This document shows, piece after piece, positions 10,555 to 22,650 of a DNA stretch of 64,000 nucleotides; position 1 is the stretch's first letter, and each line of letters opens with the position of its first letter. The DNA lies in assembly GCF_022605725.1 (NCBI RefSeq), contig NC_065558.1:6510001-6574000 (forward strand). Direction: 5' to 3'. The notes below the pieces were generated by a model, which did no database searches, was not told where the DNA came from, and saw only the letters and a program-made list of their open reading frames with translations. Origin of the DNA: Anthonomus grandis grandis (taxonomy: Eukaryota; Arthropoda; Insecta; Coleoptera; Curculionidae). Both the position numbers and the translations under genes were made by a program.

Positions 10555-12760
10555 TAGGTTTTCATTGAGACGAGATTTCTCGTCTCGAAGGCGATTTCTC
10601 GTCTCGTCTCGCCTCGATCATCGAGACGCGATTTTAACAATTAAGAGATTTTCATTACAAAATTTTTTGTACTGATTCTCTTAAAAGTCTGAATTTGTAC
10701 TATACGTCGGGGAACCAAACTCGTATTGTTACTGGTGTATTATAACTCAATATGCCCTTCATCAGAGTTATGCAGATTTTTTCAATCTGTTTCAGGTTAC
10801 GGTCTAATACATCTACTTTTAAAGGATTTAATCAACTAAAATTTGAAGATCTCATAATAGAATTGGCCATAAAAAAATATCTTTCATTCAGATTTTTTGA
10901 AGATGAAACATGTACAGCTCTGTTCTCGTTTTTAAATAAGGAGGCAAAGTTACCAAAACGAAATGCTTTACGGACAAAAATTTATAATAAATATTGTTCC
11001 ATGCAAGAACAGAAAAAAAATTATTTTAGAGTCAATAACTGTTTTAAATTACCAACGTGTCATTTTACGGCATCACAGCTCATTTTATTGATCGATACTG
11101 GAAATTAAAGTGTTGTTTTGGACAGCATGCGGGTATCGAAATAGCCAACATATTTAACAGTGTAATTAACAAATACGAGATTAAACAAAGGATTCAAGGT
11201 ATAACTACAGATAGTGCAGCATCAAATTTTACATTTACTCAGTATTTATCTAACATGATTGAAAATGTTGACAGTAGAGACAATCATTTCGTTTGCTTTA
11301 GTCACGTTTTAAATCTAGCAGTACAAGATCTACTTAAAATTATAAAAGCTGACAGTAGCGTGACAGACGCAAAAGACCTTGATATTTTTTCTATTGATGA
11401 TGAAGACGAGATTTACGAAAAACTTGCCGATACTGAAATTGTTGATGTAAATAATAAATCGGCAGTAGATAATATTAGAACGCTAGCTCTTAAAATTAAA
11501 AGATCGAACCAGATTAAGCTTAAATTTATTAACTGTTGCAAGTCTGCCGATTTAACGATGTTGATGAACCTCTAAATATTTTATGTGAAAATAATGATGA
11601 CTTAAAGGATTATCTTATTTCGTCTCAAGATTGGGAGCTATATAGTAAGCAGAATTTTTAATTATTTAAAAGTTTTTAAAACATTATCCGTTTCATTTCA
11701 AGGCAAAAAATACTGCACATTACCTATGGTCGTCTTAGGAGTTATTATGCTTCTAGATAAATTTGAAACCTGGGCTTTTGGACTGGATAATTGTCCAAAT
11801 AGAAATACAACCAACGAAAAAGTTATAGAAGCTCTTCAAGCAGCAAGGGATAAAATCGTCAAACACTATTCAAAAACCAATTGGATACATATATTGTGTT
11901 GCATTAATATTGGATCCACGACATAAGTCTGAGACATTTAACTTTACGAACTGGGGAAAAAACTTAAAACAAGAAGCCATAACTAAATTTGAAAACTTGT
12001 ATAAAGAAATGTATTACGTTAGTTCTAATATTGATATTCCTTTAGCATCTCAACCTTTCACCGTGATATTGATGACAATACCGATGACCTTAATCTGCAA
12101 AGTTTGTTTGAAAAAAGCAATGGCGACAGAGAGAACTGTAGAAAAGAAATTGATGAATATTGTTTATCTAAGAGAGCTGAAGGCAATTAAGATATTTTAG
12201 AGTGGTGGAGAAAGAACGAAGCGATTTATCCAAATTTATCGAAAATGGCTCGTGATTTTTTAGGTATACAAGCCACTTCAGTTCCTGCAGAAAGACTGTT
12301 CTCAAGGGCAACACTGACAATTAGAAAAGAACGAAGCCGATTGACTGGAGACATAAGCAATAATTTTGTTATCTATACTTTTCGTATTTCTATTAATCTT
12401 TATTTTATGTTTTGTTCATTTTTAAATGTTTAAAATTCATGTTTTAGTTTAGAAGTTTTTTTCCTTTAAAAATATAAAATTATTTGAGTTCTTACCTTTG
12501 TTATGTTTCTTTTGCTTTGTTAATTTTCTTATATTTAAAATGAATTAAATTTATTTCCCAACATAGTTTTTCATTTTCATTCTTCTAACCTTTAGAGGCT
12601 GTTGAGTTATTGCAACATCTACAGTCTTTCGAGATCGAGAAATCTCGAAAAAATTTCTCGATCTCGTCTCAAAAAAACAACCTCAGTCTCATCTCGATCT
12701 CATTTCGAAATCGAGAACGAGACGAGAAATCTGGAATTTCGAGAATCTCGTGAAACCCTA
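10555..12760 (+). mobile_element. hAT transposon with GAGACGAGA subterminal repeats
   Basis: The element is 2,206 bases long and flanked by an exact 8-bp duplication. The ends are TAGGTTTTCATTGAGACGAG on the left and, inverted, TAGGGTTTCACGAGATTCTC on the right. Just inside both ends lie clusters of GAGACGAGA / TCTCGTCTC (10564-10632 and 12624-12750), the arrangement of transposase-binding subterminal motifs in hAT elements. A decayed transposase lies between. Confidence 0.93.
10752..12433 (+). pseudogene. Decayed hAT transposase
   Basis: Pieces in order: 10752-11108; 11057-11575 (contains GITTDSAASN, a catalytic-core Asp region, and HFVCFSHVLNLAVQDLL, the conserved hAT CxxH-like segment); 11726-11926; 11910-12200 (ILDPRHK-type motif seen as MDPRHK); and 12200-12433 with EWWRKNEAIYPNLSKMA and TSVPAERLFSRA, the hATC dimerisation motif. 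Stops and frameshifts separate the pieces. No N-terminal BED zinc finger is evident, so the 5' part is probably deleted. Order and motifs match ZBED-like hAT transposases. Confidence 0.9.
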
Positions 12761-13955
12761 GATAAAATCGTATATATGAGTGTATAAAAATATATTGAAA
12801 ATGTTTTTCCATAGATTTTGTTCGCCAAGAAAATTAGTTATTTATATTTTAACATTAATTATATTTGAGTCTAACTATTCGTAATTAAATAAGCATATAA
12901 ATATATATATATATATATATATTTTGTTAGTCTCTCAAGTATTAAGCAAATCTATAAATATTTAATGCTTCTAGCGGAAAGTTTTTCTAAAGAACACAGC
13001 ATATATGTATCCTAGTTTTTACTGTAGCAAGCAATTCTTTCCAGTTTCACTAATTTTATCTGTTAAAATGTTGCAAACAGTTAAGGTATGTTAGGTATGT
13101 ACATCCTTTCATACAATTTTAAAAATGAACGCTCGACTCCATAGTTCAGTTTTATAAAATATTCAGCAAAGAATGTTTATAGATCTTATCGGACTATTTA
13201 AAAATAAGTATTAAATATATTTTACATGTCCCTGGCCAGTGCAATTTTTTATTTTAATAAAGACAGTGTAGTGCTGCCTCTGGCCCGGCATAAATTCTAT
13301 TTATGCTATTTTAAATCGGTTAATAATGAATGAACCATTTAAAAAGATATAGTAAATACCAACTGTACTTCCTATTGAGATTTTATATCATTAGTCTTCA
13401 TTACATTGTATTTGAAAATTATTTGTATTTATATAAAAAAATCGTTTGGTGGTTTGGTTATTTCTTATAATTCTCCTTATCATATGGTCGCGTCATATCC
13501 TTTTTTTTTATTGGAATCTTGCCTTGACACCTCTATACACGACAAAAGAGATAGAGAAAGATGAAAGAAATGCAGGAAAAAATTAGGTTGTAAATTGTAA
13601 ATGAAACCGGATCTCTTGAAGTTCCTTTCTATACAATTCTATCTCTATCCATCTATGTTCCATTTAAAAATTTGTACTAAAACGTATTTACTAAAAAAAA
13701 GAACCACCGGGATAAATCAAATTTGTATTGTGGTAATCTTAAAGGCAATTTAGGTAAAATTAAAGAGTGATTATTTTTCTGTATCTCTGTACGCGAAACG
13801 TTAAGAAAAAGAGCTATTTTAACTTTCTCGATGTGTTCCAAAGTTGAAAGGAGACATGAAAGTATAATCTTTTTCTTAATGACTCGTACTACCTACACAA
13901 AAATATTACTGGGGATGAAATGATCCTGAGACAGCAATTCATAATTCACAGGATG
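12761..13955. other. Intron 1 sequence with an (AT)n microsatellite
   Basis: There is no coding signal. An (AT)n run lies at about 12898-12922. The rest is ordinary AT-rich intron. Confidence 0.6.
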
Positions 13956-13959
13956 AAAA

Positions 13960-14280
13960 ACTAACCTAGACTGCCTGAAAAAAGATTAAAATTTCATTTA
14001 TTTCAAGTAAAAAAATAAATAAATCTAAGGAGTTTGAAAAATGGAAAGATTGACCTCAAGTGCCTGGAAGAAACTCAAAATTTCATCGACTTTTTGGAAT
14101 AAGAACGAAATGGCTCTCAAGAGCTTAAAGCGAGGAAAAACTGAACTCAGCTGCCTGGAAAAAGACTAAAATTCCATCAACTCCTTGGAATTAAAACAAA
14201 ATTACTCTCAGGAGCTTGAAACATGGAAGAAGCTCCAAACTTTGTAGACTTTTTGGAATAACAATAAAATAGCCAGCAGT
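13960..14280. repeat. Short GCCTGG-family array, ~88-bp period
   Basis: TGCCTGAAAAAAGATTAAAA (about 13974), TGCCTGGAAGAAACTCAAAA (about 14060) and TGCCTGGAAAAAGACTAAAA (about 14152) start three diverged units roughly 86-92 bases apart, with a fourth degenerate unit after them. The unit length is close to the 85-bp insert described at 27409-27493. Confidence 0.7.
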
Positions 14281-15613
14281 GGTGTATAGGTATCATTTTT
14301 AATCAAGAATATTTAATTAAAAATCACGTACTGACACCACATCAGATAAAAATTAAAAAAAAATCTCTCACATAAAAAAATGCCCGTTTATTACTCCTAA
14401 GACCAAATTTTATCAAGTATCTGAAGTCATAAATTATTTTTCTTAAAATTTAACACTCGAATGTTTTTAACGAAAATTAAGGCTTATTGTGAACACAGAA
14501 TGCGGTGTAAAAGTTTAGACACTGCAAGTCGGGACACCCTGTATAAAGACAGTTATTTTACATTAATTTTCTTGGTCCTACGAGCCGGACTGGTACTGCT
14601 TACGTGTTTATTGTTGTACGTTGTCACAAATATTGAATTGAATGTGAATAAAATATATAGGATGTAAGTCTAAACTCATCAAAAGTCCAATTTTGTCAAA
14701 AACTGGATTGAAAAAAACACGACTCGAAGGCAAAAAAAGAAGCCAGAATTGTCTGTAAATTATGTTTCATTCATTCAAATCTAAATAAGGATGTGCCTCT
14801 TGAAATTAGACGCACCATGGCTTAAATTTTAAGAAATACATGTGACATATACTTAGTAGAGAAAAAATTACATAAACATGACTAACCATACATCCGGGTC
14901 ACTCATGTTCTTAGAAGTTTTTAGAATTTAATAAATATTAGTTCTCAGAAAATTGATGATGCTATTATATCAGCTTGATGGTAATGAAATCTAAATTAAG
15001 AAGTTCGAAACCGTCCATAATTATTTTAATGTATGGGGTAGTGCAATAAAATCGAAATTCCAGGCAGTTAAGATTTTTTGTACAGTCTTTGTAGTTTAGT
15101 CAAAGAAAGAGTTCGAGTGTCTGAAAGAAAGAGGTAATTTTATTCAGATCAGTTCAATCCATGTAATTTTCAATTCTTATGCCCTATATATCGATCAGAT
15201 TAGAATTCCGAAAGGTTTGTTCTTGCATAAATTGCGGAATGATTAAGGTATGGTTTTATTCTAGGCAGTTGTGAAGAACAACAGTAAAGCGTCACTAGTT
15301 TTCTAATAAAAATGTGGGCACTGCTGAAAAATTTAAAAAAAAGTATAGTCGATTTGGTTAAATAGGATTTAGATCTTCTGAGGTTTCAACACGTCCAGAA
15401 TCATATTTTAGGGTTGCAACGGATATGACTGTCTTACAACTGTCTGGTAAAAAAAAGGCATTAGTATAACCTCAGGAATGTTGATGCTTTCATAAATTTA
15501 ACTTTTAAAAGTATTTTTTCGTCCATATGTTGTCCAATTATTTGGGGAGAAATCTGTGTTTCTTGTGATTTTTAATTAAATATTTAACTTAAAATTGGAA
15601 TTTTCCGTTTTAG
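14281..15613. other. End of intron 1, no gene
   Basis: AT-rich, with isolated repeat words: TTCCAGGCAGTTAAGA near 15058 and GGGACACCCTGTATAA near 14530, the latter resembling a transposon end. The intron closes with CCGTTTTAG at 15613. I see no recognisable exon. Confidence 0.5.
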
Positions 15614-15802
15614 GTTAAATACACGGGCCACAGAGACCGCCCCACCGAAGAACGCGTCACGAGATTCCTAAAAGCGTGCCAAGAAGGTCACACGGAAATC
15701 GCATTTTCCGCCACCGGTACCAACCTCCATTTGGTCTTTAATCCCCCCAACTCTGCCTACATGTCCGAGAGCCAGTGCGATTACGAAAAAGACCAACAAA
15801 AG
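15614..15802 (+). CDS. Bgb: Protein big brother / CBF-beta homologue, coding exon 2 of 3
   Basis: Sixty-three codons, phase 0 at both ends: acceptor TTTTAG|GTT and donor AAG|GTAAAT. It encodes residues 57-119. These include VKYTGHRDRPTEERVTRF and EIAFSATGTNL, the core of the CBF-beta fold. Asn93 in TGTNL aligns with vertebrate Asn63, a Runt-contact residue. The segment after it (NPPNSAYMSESQCDYEKDQQ) replaces the variable vertebrate loop. It is absent as a standard open frame because it has no start and is read straight from splice site to splice site. Joining exon 1 to exon 2 restores SRESE-VKYTG exactly as in the family. Confidence 0.97.
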
Positions 15803-15949
15803 GTAAATTGAACATTTCGAGTTTGAGAAACACGTTTTTTTCATTGTGCACTAAGGAAAATAGGATCTTTATTGTAACGTCCTTTTAAACAAACAAAGTC
15901 AAAGTCAGAATATGCTTCTTTATCTAAATAATAAATTCTCATTGACAAA

Positions 15950-16920
15950 GTTTTTTTAGTTAAAAGCTCCTATCTATCGGGTTGTGTCCAAAGGGTTAAT
16001 TTTGGTGGTCATTGCTCTGAAGAATTACAGACTAGTACAGGGGTTCACCAAGGTTCTGTACTGGGGCCGTAATTGTTTGATTGACCTTCCTTTGCTCCCC
16101 ATAAAGGGTAGGGTTACTATGTTTGCATTTGGCATGAAAAACACATTTACCAACTAAAAATGTTTCTGGATACTGACTTGCTTGTGATTAGGGAATGTTG
16201 CAATGCAAATCGACTTTGTTTTAGTACGTCAAAAACAAATATGTTAAATTTCAAATGTTCAATGAATTCTGTCACTATCAATAAGGAGCCGATTTCAACT
16301 CCATAGTGTTGCAAGTTTTTGGTATTGACAATTGATTGCAGACTCAAATTCCAGGCACACACATGTAATTAAAGTGTGTGGTATAGGGTGTCATCACGTG
16401 GCTAGAATAATTTCTAAGAAGTTAGATTTTTACATTGCAAAAAATGCTTATCATGCTCTTGTAGAGATTTGTTTCTGAGGATCATGTGCCCACTATCTCT
16501 TTAATTATTAATTACAGTATTTGTTCTGCAAAAAAGCGCAATTAGAGCCGTTTGGGGAGTGAGATGTCATGTATCTTGTCGGCATCTTTTTGGGCAACAT
16601 AGAGTCTTGAAAATATAACTATAGTCTTTAAAAAGCACAAGCAGGAAATTGTAGGAGGCAGTTGTTTTGAAACTCGTCTTACATACACCCTTCGGTTGCT
16701 CATTCTACATTCAGAGCAAGTGAGAAGTTAAATTTATTTACATGGGTAAAAAAATGTTCAATCACTTTCCTATTCGAATAAGAAAACTCTTATATTAGAT
16801 TTAAAAAGCAGTTAAAAGTATTGTTAGTTACTGAGGCATGTTATACATTCCTGATATCTTCTGATATCTACTAGCTCTGTTTGGGACAATAAAGCTACTT
16901 TTTGAATTCGAGAACTTCCA
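15950..16920 (+). mobile_element. LINE fragment (reverse transcriptase to C-terminus), + strand
   Basis: Translation across frames gives GVHQGSVLGP (the RT motif normally GVPQGSVLGP) near 16030, then VLQKSAIRAVWGVRCHVSC near 16520 and YMGKKMFNHFPIRIRKLL near 16740. The last two match the C-terminal part of the LINE at 59107-60415 (KKLFNHFP...KRVKKLL), so both copies are one family. Many stops and frameshifts are present. No ends or target duplication were found. Confidence 0.8.
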
Positions 16921-16929
16921 AAATTACAT

Positions 16930-17470
16930 ATAAACAAAAGAAATCTTTAAATGCAGACGAACTATATGTTACTATAGTCATCTCAAGATAAAAGTTTGCA
17001 TAACATAAAAAGTTTATTAATGTAAGGGTTTAAAAATATAAATTTTACACATACGCAAAGCATCTTACTCTTTACATGCTTTTTGAAATTTTTGACAATA
17101 TGTTAAATGGAATTTTAATCTCGAAATATTACCAAGACACTGCAAAATTAATCCCCTAAATCCATGAATTTCGAGTTTTTGCAACATGCGAAAGGCTTTT
17201 TCAACGTCACAGAATATTACCGCTGCAATCTCTCCATATCGTTAATTTTCAGATAGAGCTTTTCCAATTTAATAATATAAAAAATAGCGTAATCAGTCGT
17301 ATTCTTAGATGATTGAAAACCAAACTGGGAATCAAACATTACTAGATTCCAGAAATTTCTACTATTCTGTTTTTAAGCAATTTCAATGGAATTACAATGG
17401 CATTTTTTAGAAATTCTGTTTGATAGTGATGATAATGCTGAAATAGGGAGATTTTGACACTTTTTATTGG
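16930..17470 (-). mobile_element. LINE reverse transcriptase fragment, - strand
   Basis: The - strand reads AAVIFCDVEKAFRMLQKLE (the RT catalytic motif A, normally Y/FxDxxKAFD) at about 17150-17230. Upstream of it are SQFGFQSSKNTTDYAIF-like and LLKNRIVE-like pieces. It lies back-to-back with the + strand fragment ending near 16920, and the two were probably separate insertions or an inverted fragment pair. Strongly decayed. Confidence 0.7.
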
Positions 17471-18665
17471 AAATACGATGCCAACCAAAAGAATTTTTGT
17501 TTTTTATTTCCACGGTCTTTTTGATACGTATATGTCTGATTTAAATTCTGCCAAACGTATACATCAAGGTGTGTGGGATAGCCATCATGCAGAAACCAAT
17601 AATTTAGAAGGATATTTAAAGGTTTGCAGCAGTTGTGGTAATATATGTTTTGTAAAAAAATTAAATATTCATTAGCGATCAGGCAGATTAACGGACCCTA
17701 ATAAAATATTACTTATTACTTCTATCCAAACATCGATAGTTTTACTCCTATCTAAAAATAGAGTGCAATGTATATCTTCTGCTAGGGAACCTCTCAGCAT
17801 GCCTGTCTTAAGCTGGTTTAGCATTAAACTGCGATTCGCCATAAGCTCAATGCAAATTAAGCTTATGGCGAATAAAAAATAACGTTTATTTCAATAAAAT
17901 GCGATGGCGTACTAGCGATAAAGCCCTTACGGACGTCACTGGTAAAAATTATTTTTTTTCTCGTACGTTAAAAAATGCCCCCTAATGCATAAAACACATC
18001 TGCAATTTAAATGCTTTTTAAGACTCCTTATATTTAAGTGTATTATACTAGGATAGAAAAATGTGAAATTTTTGAATGTCATGTTCTGATCCTGATGTTG
18101 CTCCTCGAATAAATTGACGCTGTTCCACCACGAGATCAGTTTTTACAGTTCATCTATGCGTATCTGTTTTATTAAAACCTAAGAAAAGGTTTGAATTAAA
18201 TTATTATACAGGTTTTTTTTTTTTTTAAGGTTAAAACACAAAATCTACAACATCACAGTTTCTATGATGCTAGATATGATAGATGCAGAACTTGCATAAG
18301 AGCTTGTGGTGAATACTTTGAAAATTTATTGTACCCCAGGATCAATAAAAATTAAATTATTTGATTATTTTTGTAGCTTTTGTTTTTTAGGCATTAAAAA
18401 CAAGATCTGATTTTTAATGCAAATGTAAGTTTTACCAAAAAAAATAATAGTAAACTAATAAATAGTAACTTCGTTAGTATAATTATCATTGGTTTTACTG
18501 ATAGTTTTCCATACTATTAACTGTTTCTAAAAGAGTGTTTCGTAGTATATCAAATAGCATAACTTTTTCATTTTTTATGAGGTAAGACACCCGCATAATT
18601 TTTCACCATTATGAAATTAGGGAAGTTTTTAAACTGATGATGGTCAGGATAAAACATTCATTATT
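17471..18665. other. Intron sequence with one strong short hairpin
   Basis: No family was recognised; the open frame at 17454-17675 has no known domain. The notable feature is a hairpin at 17834-17873: ATTCGCCATAAGCTCAA, a TGCAAA loop, then TTAAGCTTATGGCGAAT, pairing 16 of 17 positions. Confidence 0.5.
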
Positions 18666-18683
18666 TCTCTTACAGTATAAGAG

Positions 18684-20136
18684 ATTTATTCATTATATTC
18701 GATACAGTATACACTGCTGATATAAACCTACTAAAGATTTTAGCAAACTTAAAATGGGGGAGTGATTACAAGACCCTCCTAAAAATATACACTACCATTA
18801 TTAGACCAAAAATAGACTATGGAAGTATAGTTTATACATCTGCAAGGAAATCATATATAAATACAATAAATCCAATACAAAATCTATACCTTAGAGTGTG
18901 TACTGGAACTTTGCCAACTAGTCCAATTACCAGCTAAAATTGTATAACAGGAATCACTCCTCTCGACATCAGACGCACACATCTACTCCTAAAATATTCA
19001 ACCAAATACTACTTTTCAAATACAAATACCAGAAGATTTATATACTCGAAGCAATCAAACTATTCCACCTAACATAATACTAATGAAATCACTCAAAATG
19101 TATAATATAAAACTCCCTGAAATAGGCCATCATACCAACTATAACTTTCCACCCTGGATATACTTTAATATAGATATAAACTTAAATCTAACTAAATTCA
19201 ATAAAGAATCCACACATCATCAAATTATAAGAAATGAATTTTACACCATTATTAAGAATAATTACTCCGACCATATCATAATTTTCACAGACGGATCAAA
19301 GACAAATACACATACCAGCTCAGCTTTTTTCTCAAAATATTTCTCACAAAAATGTGAAATAAATTTAAATAGCATTATACTTACAGCAGAGTTACATGCT
19401 ATTGAAGAAGCAATTATTTTCATAAAAAACATCATCTTTCAATAAATTCTTAATTGCTACAGACTCACTCAGCTCATTACATACTCTTAAAAGGTATAGT
19501 GGTGAACACCCATCATTCATAAATATTCAAAATGAAATAATCAAATGCAATAGAAATGGTAAAAATATTAGTTTTATCTGGATTCCCAGTCACATAGGTA
19601 TAGACGGGAATGAAACAGCTGATAACATGGCAAAAAATCCAACTGGTATTTGTTCTAAACTATCAAATACCTTTTACTACAGAGATCTATTCCTGCAAAT
19701 AAATAACAAAATACAAAATTTAACTCAACTCAAACTAGATTTAGACGAAACCGACAATAAGCTCCTTAAGATAATCAAAATACAACCTTCACCTTACCTA
19801 GATGTAAATTTAAACAGAAAAGACGAATCAATAATTTTTAAAACTCTGATAGGCCACACTAAAACTCATGAATATATCTTAAAGAAGGAAAATCAACCGA
19901 TATGCCCCTTTTGCAACGATTATAATCTCACCATAAAACATATTTTTGCACATTGCAATAGACTGCATACATTTAAAATAAAACACAATTTACCTTAAAC
20001 AATGAAAATATAAAGAATATAATAGAATTCTTAAAAGATTTACTTCTTTATATATTAAAATATAAAAAAAAAAAACGTACAGGGCGCTAAATGGCCTCAG
20101 ATGCTGATGCGCCTTTACAAACCTAAATTCTCTCTC
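18684..20136 (+). mobile_element. 5'-truncated LINE with RNase H, bounded by an 18-bp TSD
   Basis: TCTCTTACAGTATAAGAG occurs at 18666-18683 and 20137-20154, an 18-base duplication bracketing the element. Inside, on the + strand, are the RT thumb region (ANLKWGSDYKTLLKIYTTI, RPKIDYGS) and an RNase H with all four acidic motifs: FTDGSK (19083-19445 frame), AELHAIEEA, and in the next frame ATDSLSSL and GNETADNMA. The end carries a CPFC-x12-H-x4-C zinc knuckle near 19900. RNase H in this position is typical of I, R1 and LOA and of some Jockey-clade elements. One frameshift near 19440 and stops before 19083 inactivate it. Confidence 0.92.
19083..19998 (+). pseudogene. RNase H and zinc-knuckle region of the LINE ORF2
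   Basis: Two overlapping frames cover the domain. The first is 19083-19445. The second is open from about 19447 to 19998, although it lacks an ATG until 19627. The catalytic quartet D-E-D-D is visible across the two frames. IWIPSHIGIDGN is the characteristic loop before the last Asp. A single frameshift separates the halves, so this copy is young relative to the other LINE fragments here. Confidence 0.88.
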
Positions 20137-20154
20137 TCTCTTACAGTATAAGAG

Positions 20155-21659
20155 CAAAACAAGTGGTAATTAAGTGAAAAAGCAATCATCCTGGGAACTC
20201 CCTGTATTATTTTCACAATAAAGAAGAACTTTGAAAAAGTGATTACTGTCCTAAGGCATTTCATCATTGGACAATATTATAAAGTTATTAAAGTTAGACA
20301 GATACTCTCATTGGCGTAGTTTAGATTTTTTTTTTAAATTTGGTTAGAATCTTTGAAAAATTTGCTTATAACTCGAAAACCGTAAACATTTCACTAAGGT
20401 CATATGGACATATTTCGATAGCCCATAGAAAGACCTAACCTAACCCCAGTTAAAAGGTTTTACAAGTTTTTCTGTATAGAAGAATAATTGGACTTGTCTG
20501 GATATGTATTTCCAAAACGGCGTCACTGCAAGAATTTTTCAAAATGGCGCGCGACGACGCTCCGAGACGTCGACCAATAGCCGACGGGCGTCGTTATTGA
20601 TCGGGGCGTCTCGACGCCATACTGAAATAAATTGAAAAGGGGAGTGGAGAGGAGGGATGTTCGCTCGCTTGTTTCACCCGGAAACTCCGGATAGAGTCGA
20701 TAATAATTCTCTTACGGTAGCATCGAGTTTTACAGCCCTTAGGGATGATTTCGAAATAAACTTTTAAGTGAAATACAAAAAAAAACCAGGATTTTATGGC
20801 CCGTGGGTTCAATGATGCCAAGCCAAATTGCGCTATACAAAATAAACGGGACAGTAAAAGAGACACATTTTGACCTATAGGATAATAAACAAGAGCCGTT
20901 CGGTTCGTTGGGCGTAATAAATTTTTAATGGCCACCCTTCAAAGTGTAACATTTTACAGTCGGTTTACGACTTAAACACGAAAATATGGCATAATAATGC
21001 CGGGGCATACACAAAGCCGTTCCGTCCCGACAGATATGGTTCTTTAGTGTCATAATTATGGGACAATGGGTTGGGATTGGTACCGTTTTGCTTAATTACA
21101 CGGTCTTTTTTTTTGGGTCTGGGATAGGCATATGAATACAATTAGAGGTGAATATTAGGCCATTTTTTTTTATTGAAAAGAAAAAGAAATTTTATTTTAA
21201 GCAGTTAAGAAAACGGTGCAGTATTTTTTGGGGATTTACCGGATGAAATTTTCCTAAAAACATAATATTTCAGGAGCATGTTCTTCCAAAGAAAATGCTC
21301 AATTGGAAAAAAAAATTGTATTCCAGCGGTGTTTTTTGGGTTCAAAAGCTTCAAGAATATCGAAACAGGATATATTTGGCTAAAAGAGGGTCTATATGGA
21401 AAATCAATCCCAGAGGAATATTCTTCCTTTAAGATTTCGAGCAGTTCTATAGTTGGTCTGCTCAAAAATGTAATCAATATGCTCGGTTCTTATTTGGGCC
21501 TTAAAATTTAGCAAAGTTTTAAATCTTTAGGCCAAATATTTAATAGACAATAAATAGCAAATTTCATTTATTTTTCAAAATAAAATTAGGTTCTTCAGCT
21601 TGGAATAACTTTAACTAGAGTCATTTTATCACATATTTAAAGTGTAGTGATCGAGTGTA
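20155..21659. other. Intron island, GC-richer at 20540-21100
   Basis: No gene was recognised. 20540-20640 has several closely spaced CGACG / GACGTC / CGTCG words around CCAATAG, unlike the AT-rich surroundings. The open frames at 20594-20935 and 21205-21511 show no domain. This could be a regulatory island, but the sequence alone does not prove it. Confidence 0.4.
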
Positions 21660-22650
21660 AAGACTAAATTTTTTTAAATGCCGAAATTTTCTCCCTTGTG
21701 TAAACAGAATCGTATATGTTATACAAATATTCTACAGTTTAATAAATATACCTTCACCATAAACGGTTGATAAATATATCAATCGTTTGAATTTAAAAAG
21801 TGCATTTTTGAACCTAGATCATGAAAAGTTGTCTAATATCAAAAAAAAACTGAAGAAATCGAAAACTTTCTTTTCGAGAAATAAAATAGGGTTTTTTTCA
21901 CGTTTTACTCGAAAACTTTAAGGTTATGTAAGAAAAGTATAGATACAAAAACCATAGATTTTTTACCACTCGTAATTTTCTTAAAAAGCATTTGTTTTCA
22001 AGCAATTATTTTGTGCAAAAAAAATCGTTTTTCATTTAATCTACCCTCAGCCCCCCACCCACCCCACACAACTTACCAGTTAGAAATTATTTTCAGAAAT
22101 CATTGTTTTCTAAAATAATACGCATGAATAACAGCTGGTTTTGTTGTTACTATCGATCTAATAACACAGTTGTGATATAAATTTTATATAATTATATATA
22201 TGTATATTAATAAATATTTAATATTAACACAGTGCTATTTGATTGGATATTATAGACGAAAAATGATAATTTTTCAAAAGAATTCATTACTGGGAAAATG
22301 TTTGGGGTGGGTGGGGGGGGGTAAAGGTTGTGTTAATGAAAAACAATGTTTTTGCAGAAAATACATTTTTGATATAATTTTATATATTCATATTTAGTAC
22401 AAGATCAGCGTTATAAGATTGGATAATATGGACAAAAAACAGTGATTTTTCAAAAGAATTTCATCAAATAGTTGAGGTGTAGTGATCGAGCTTAAAAACT
22501 AGTTATGTCTAAATGAATCAATTATTTTACCGGCCGAAATTTTCTTCAGTTTATAACGGAATCGTATATGATATACGTATATTCTACAGTTTAATCAATA
22601 TACCTTGACCATAAATTTACGAAAAATTTATTGATTAAATATATATTTAA
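21660..22650. repeat. Satellite-like block B, two inverted copies
   Basis: Repeats the parts of block A: AACAGAATCGTATATG near 21705, CACGTTTTACTCGAAAAC near 21898, a C-rich run at 22043-22067 and TTACCAGTTAGAAATTATTT. An inverted copy with a G-rich run at 22303-22326 and a second direct copy of the AATCGTATATGATATACG segment near 22560 follow. Alternating orientation of C-rich and G-rich arms is evident within one block. Confidence 0.8.

Larger units (their letters stand above)
10547..12768. repeat. 8-bp target site duplication GATAAAAT of the hAT element
   Basis: GATAAAAT occurs at 10547-10554 immediately before the left end and again at 12761-12768 immediately after the right end. Eight bases is the diagnostic hAT duplication length, so both element ends are defined to the base. 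Confidence 0.93.
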
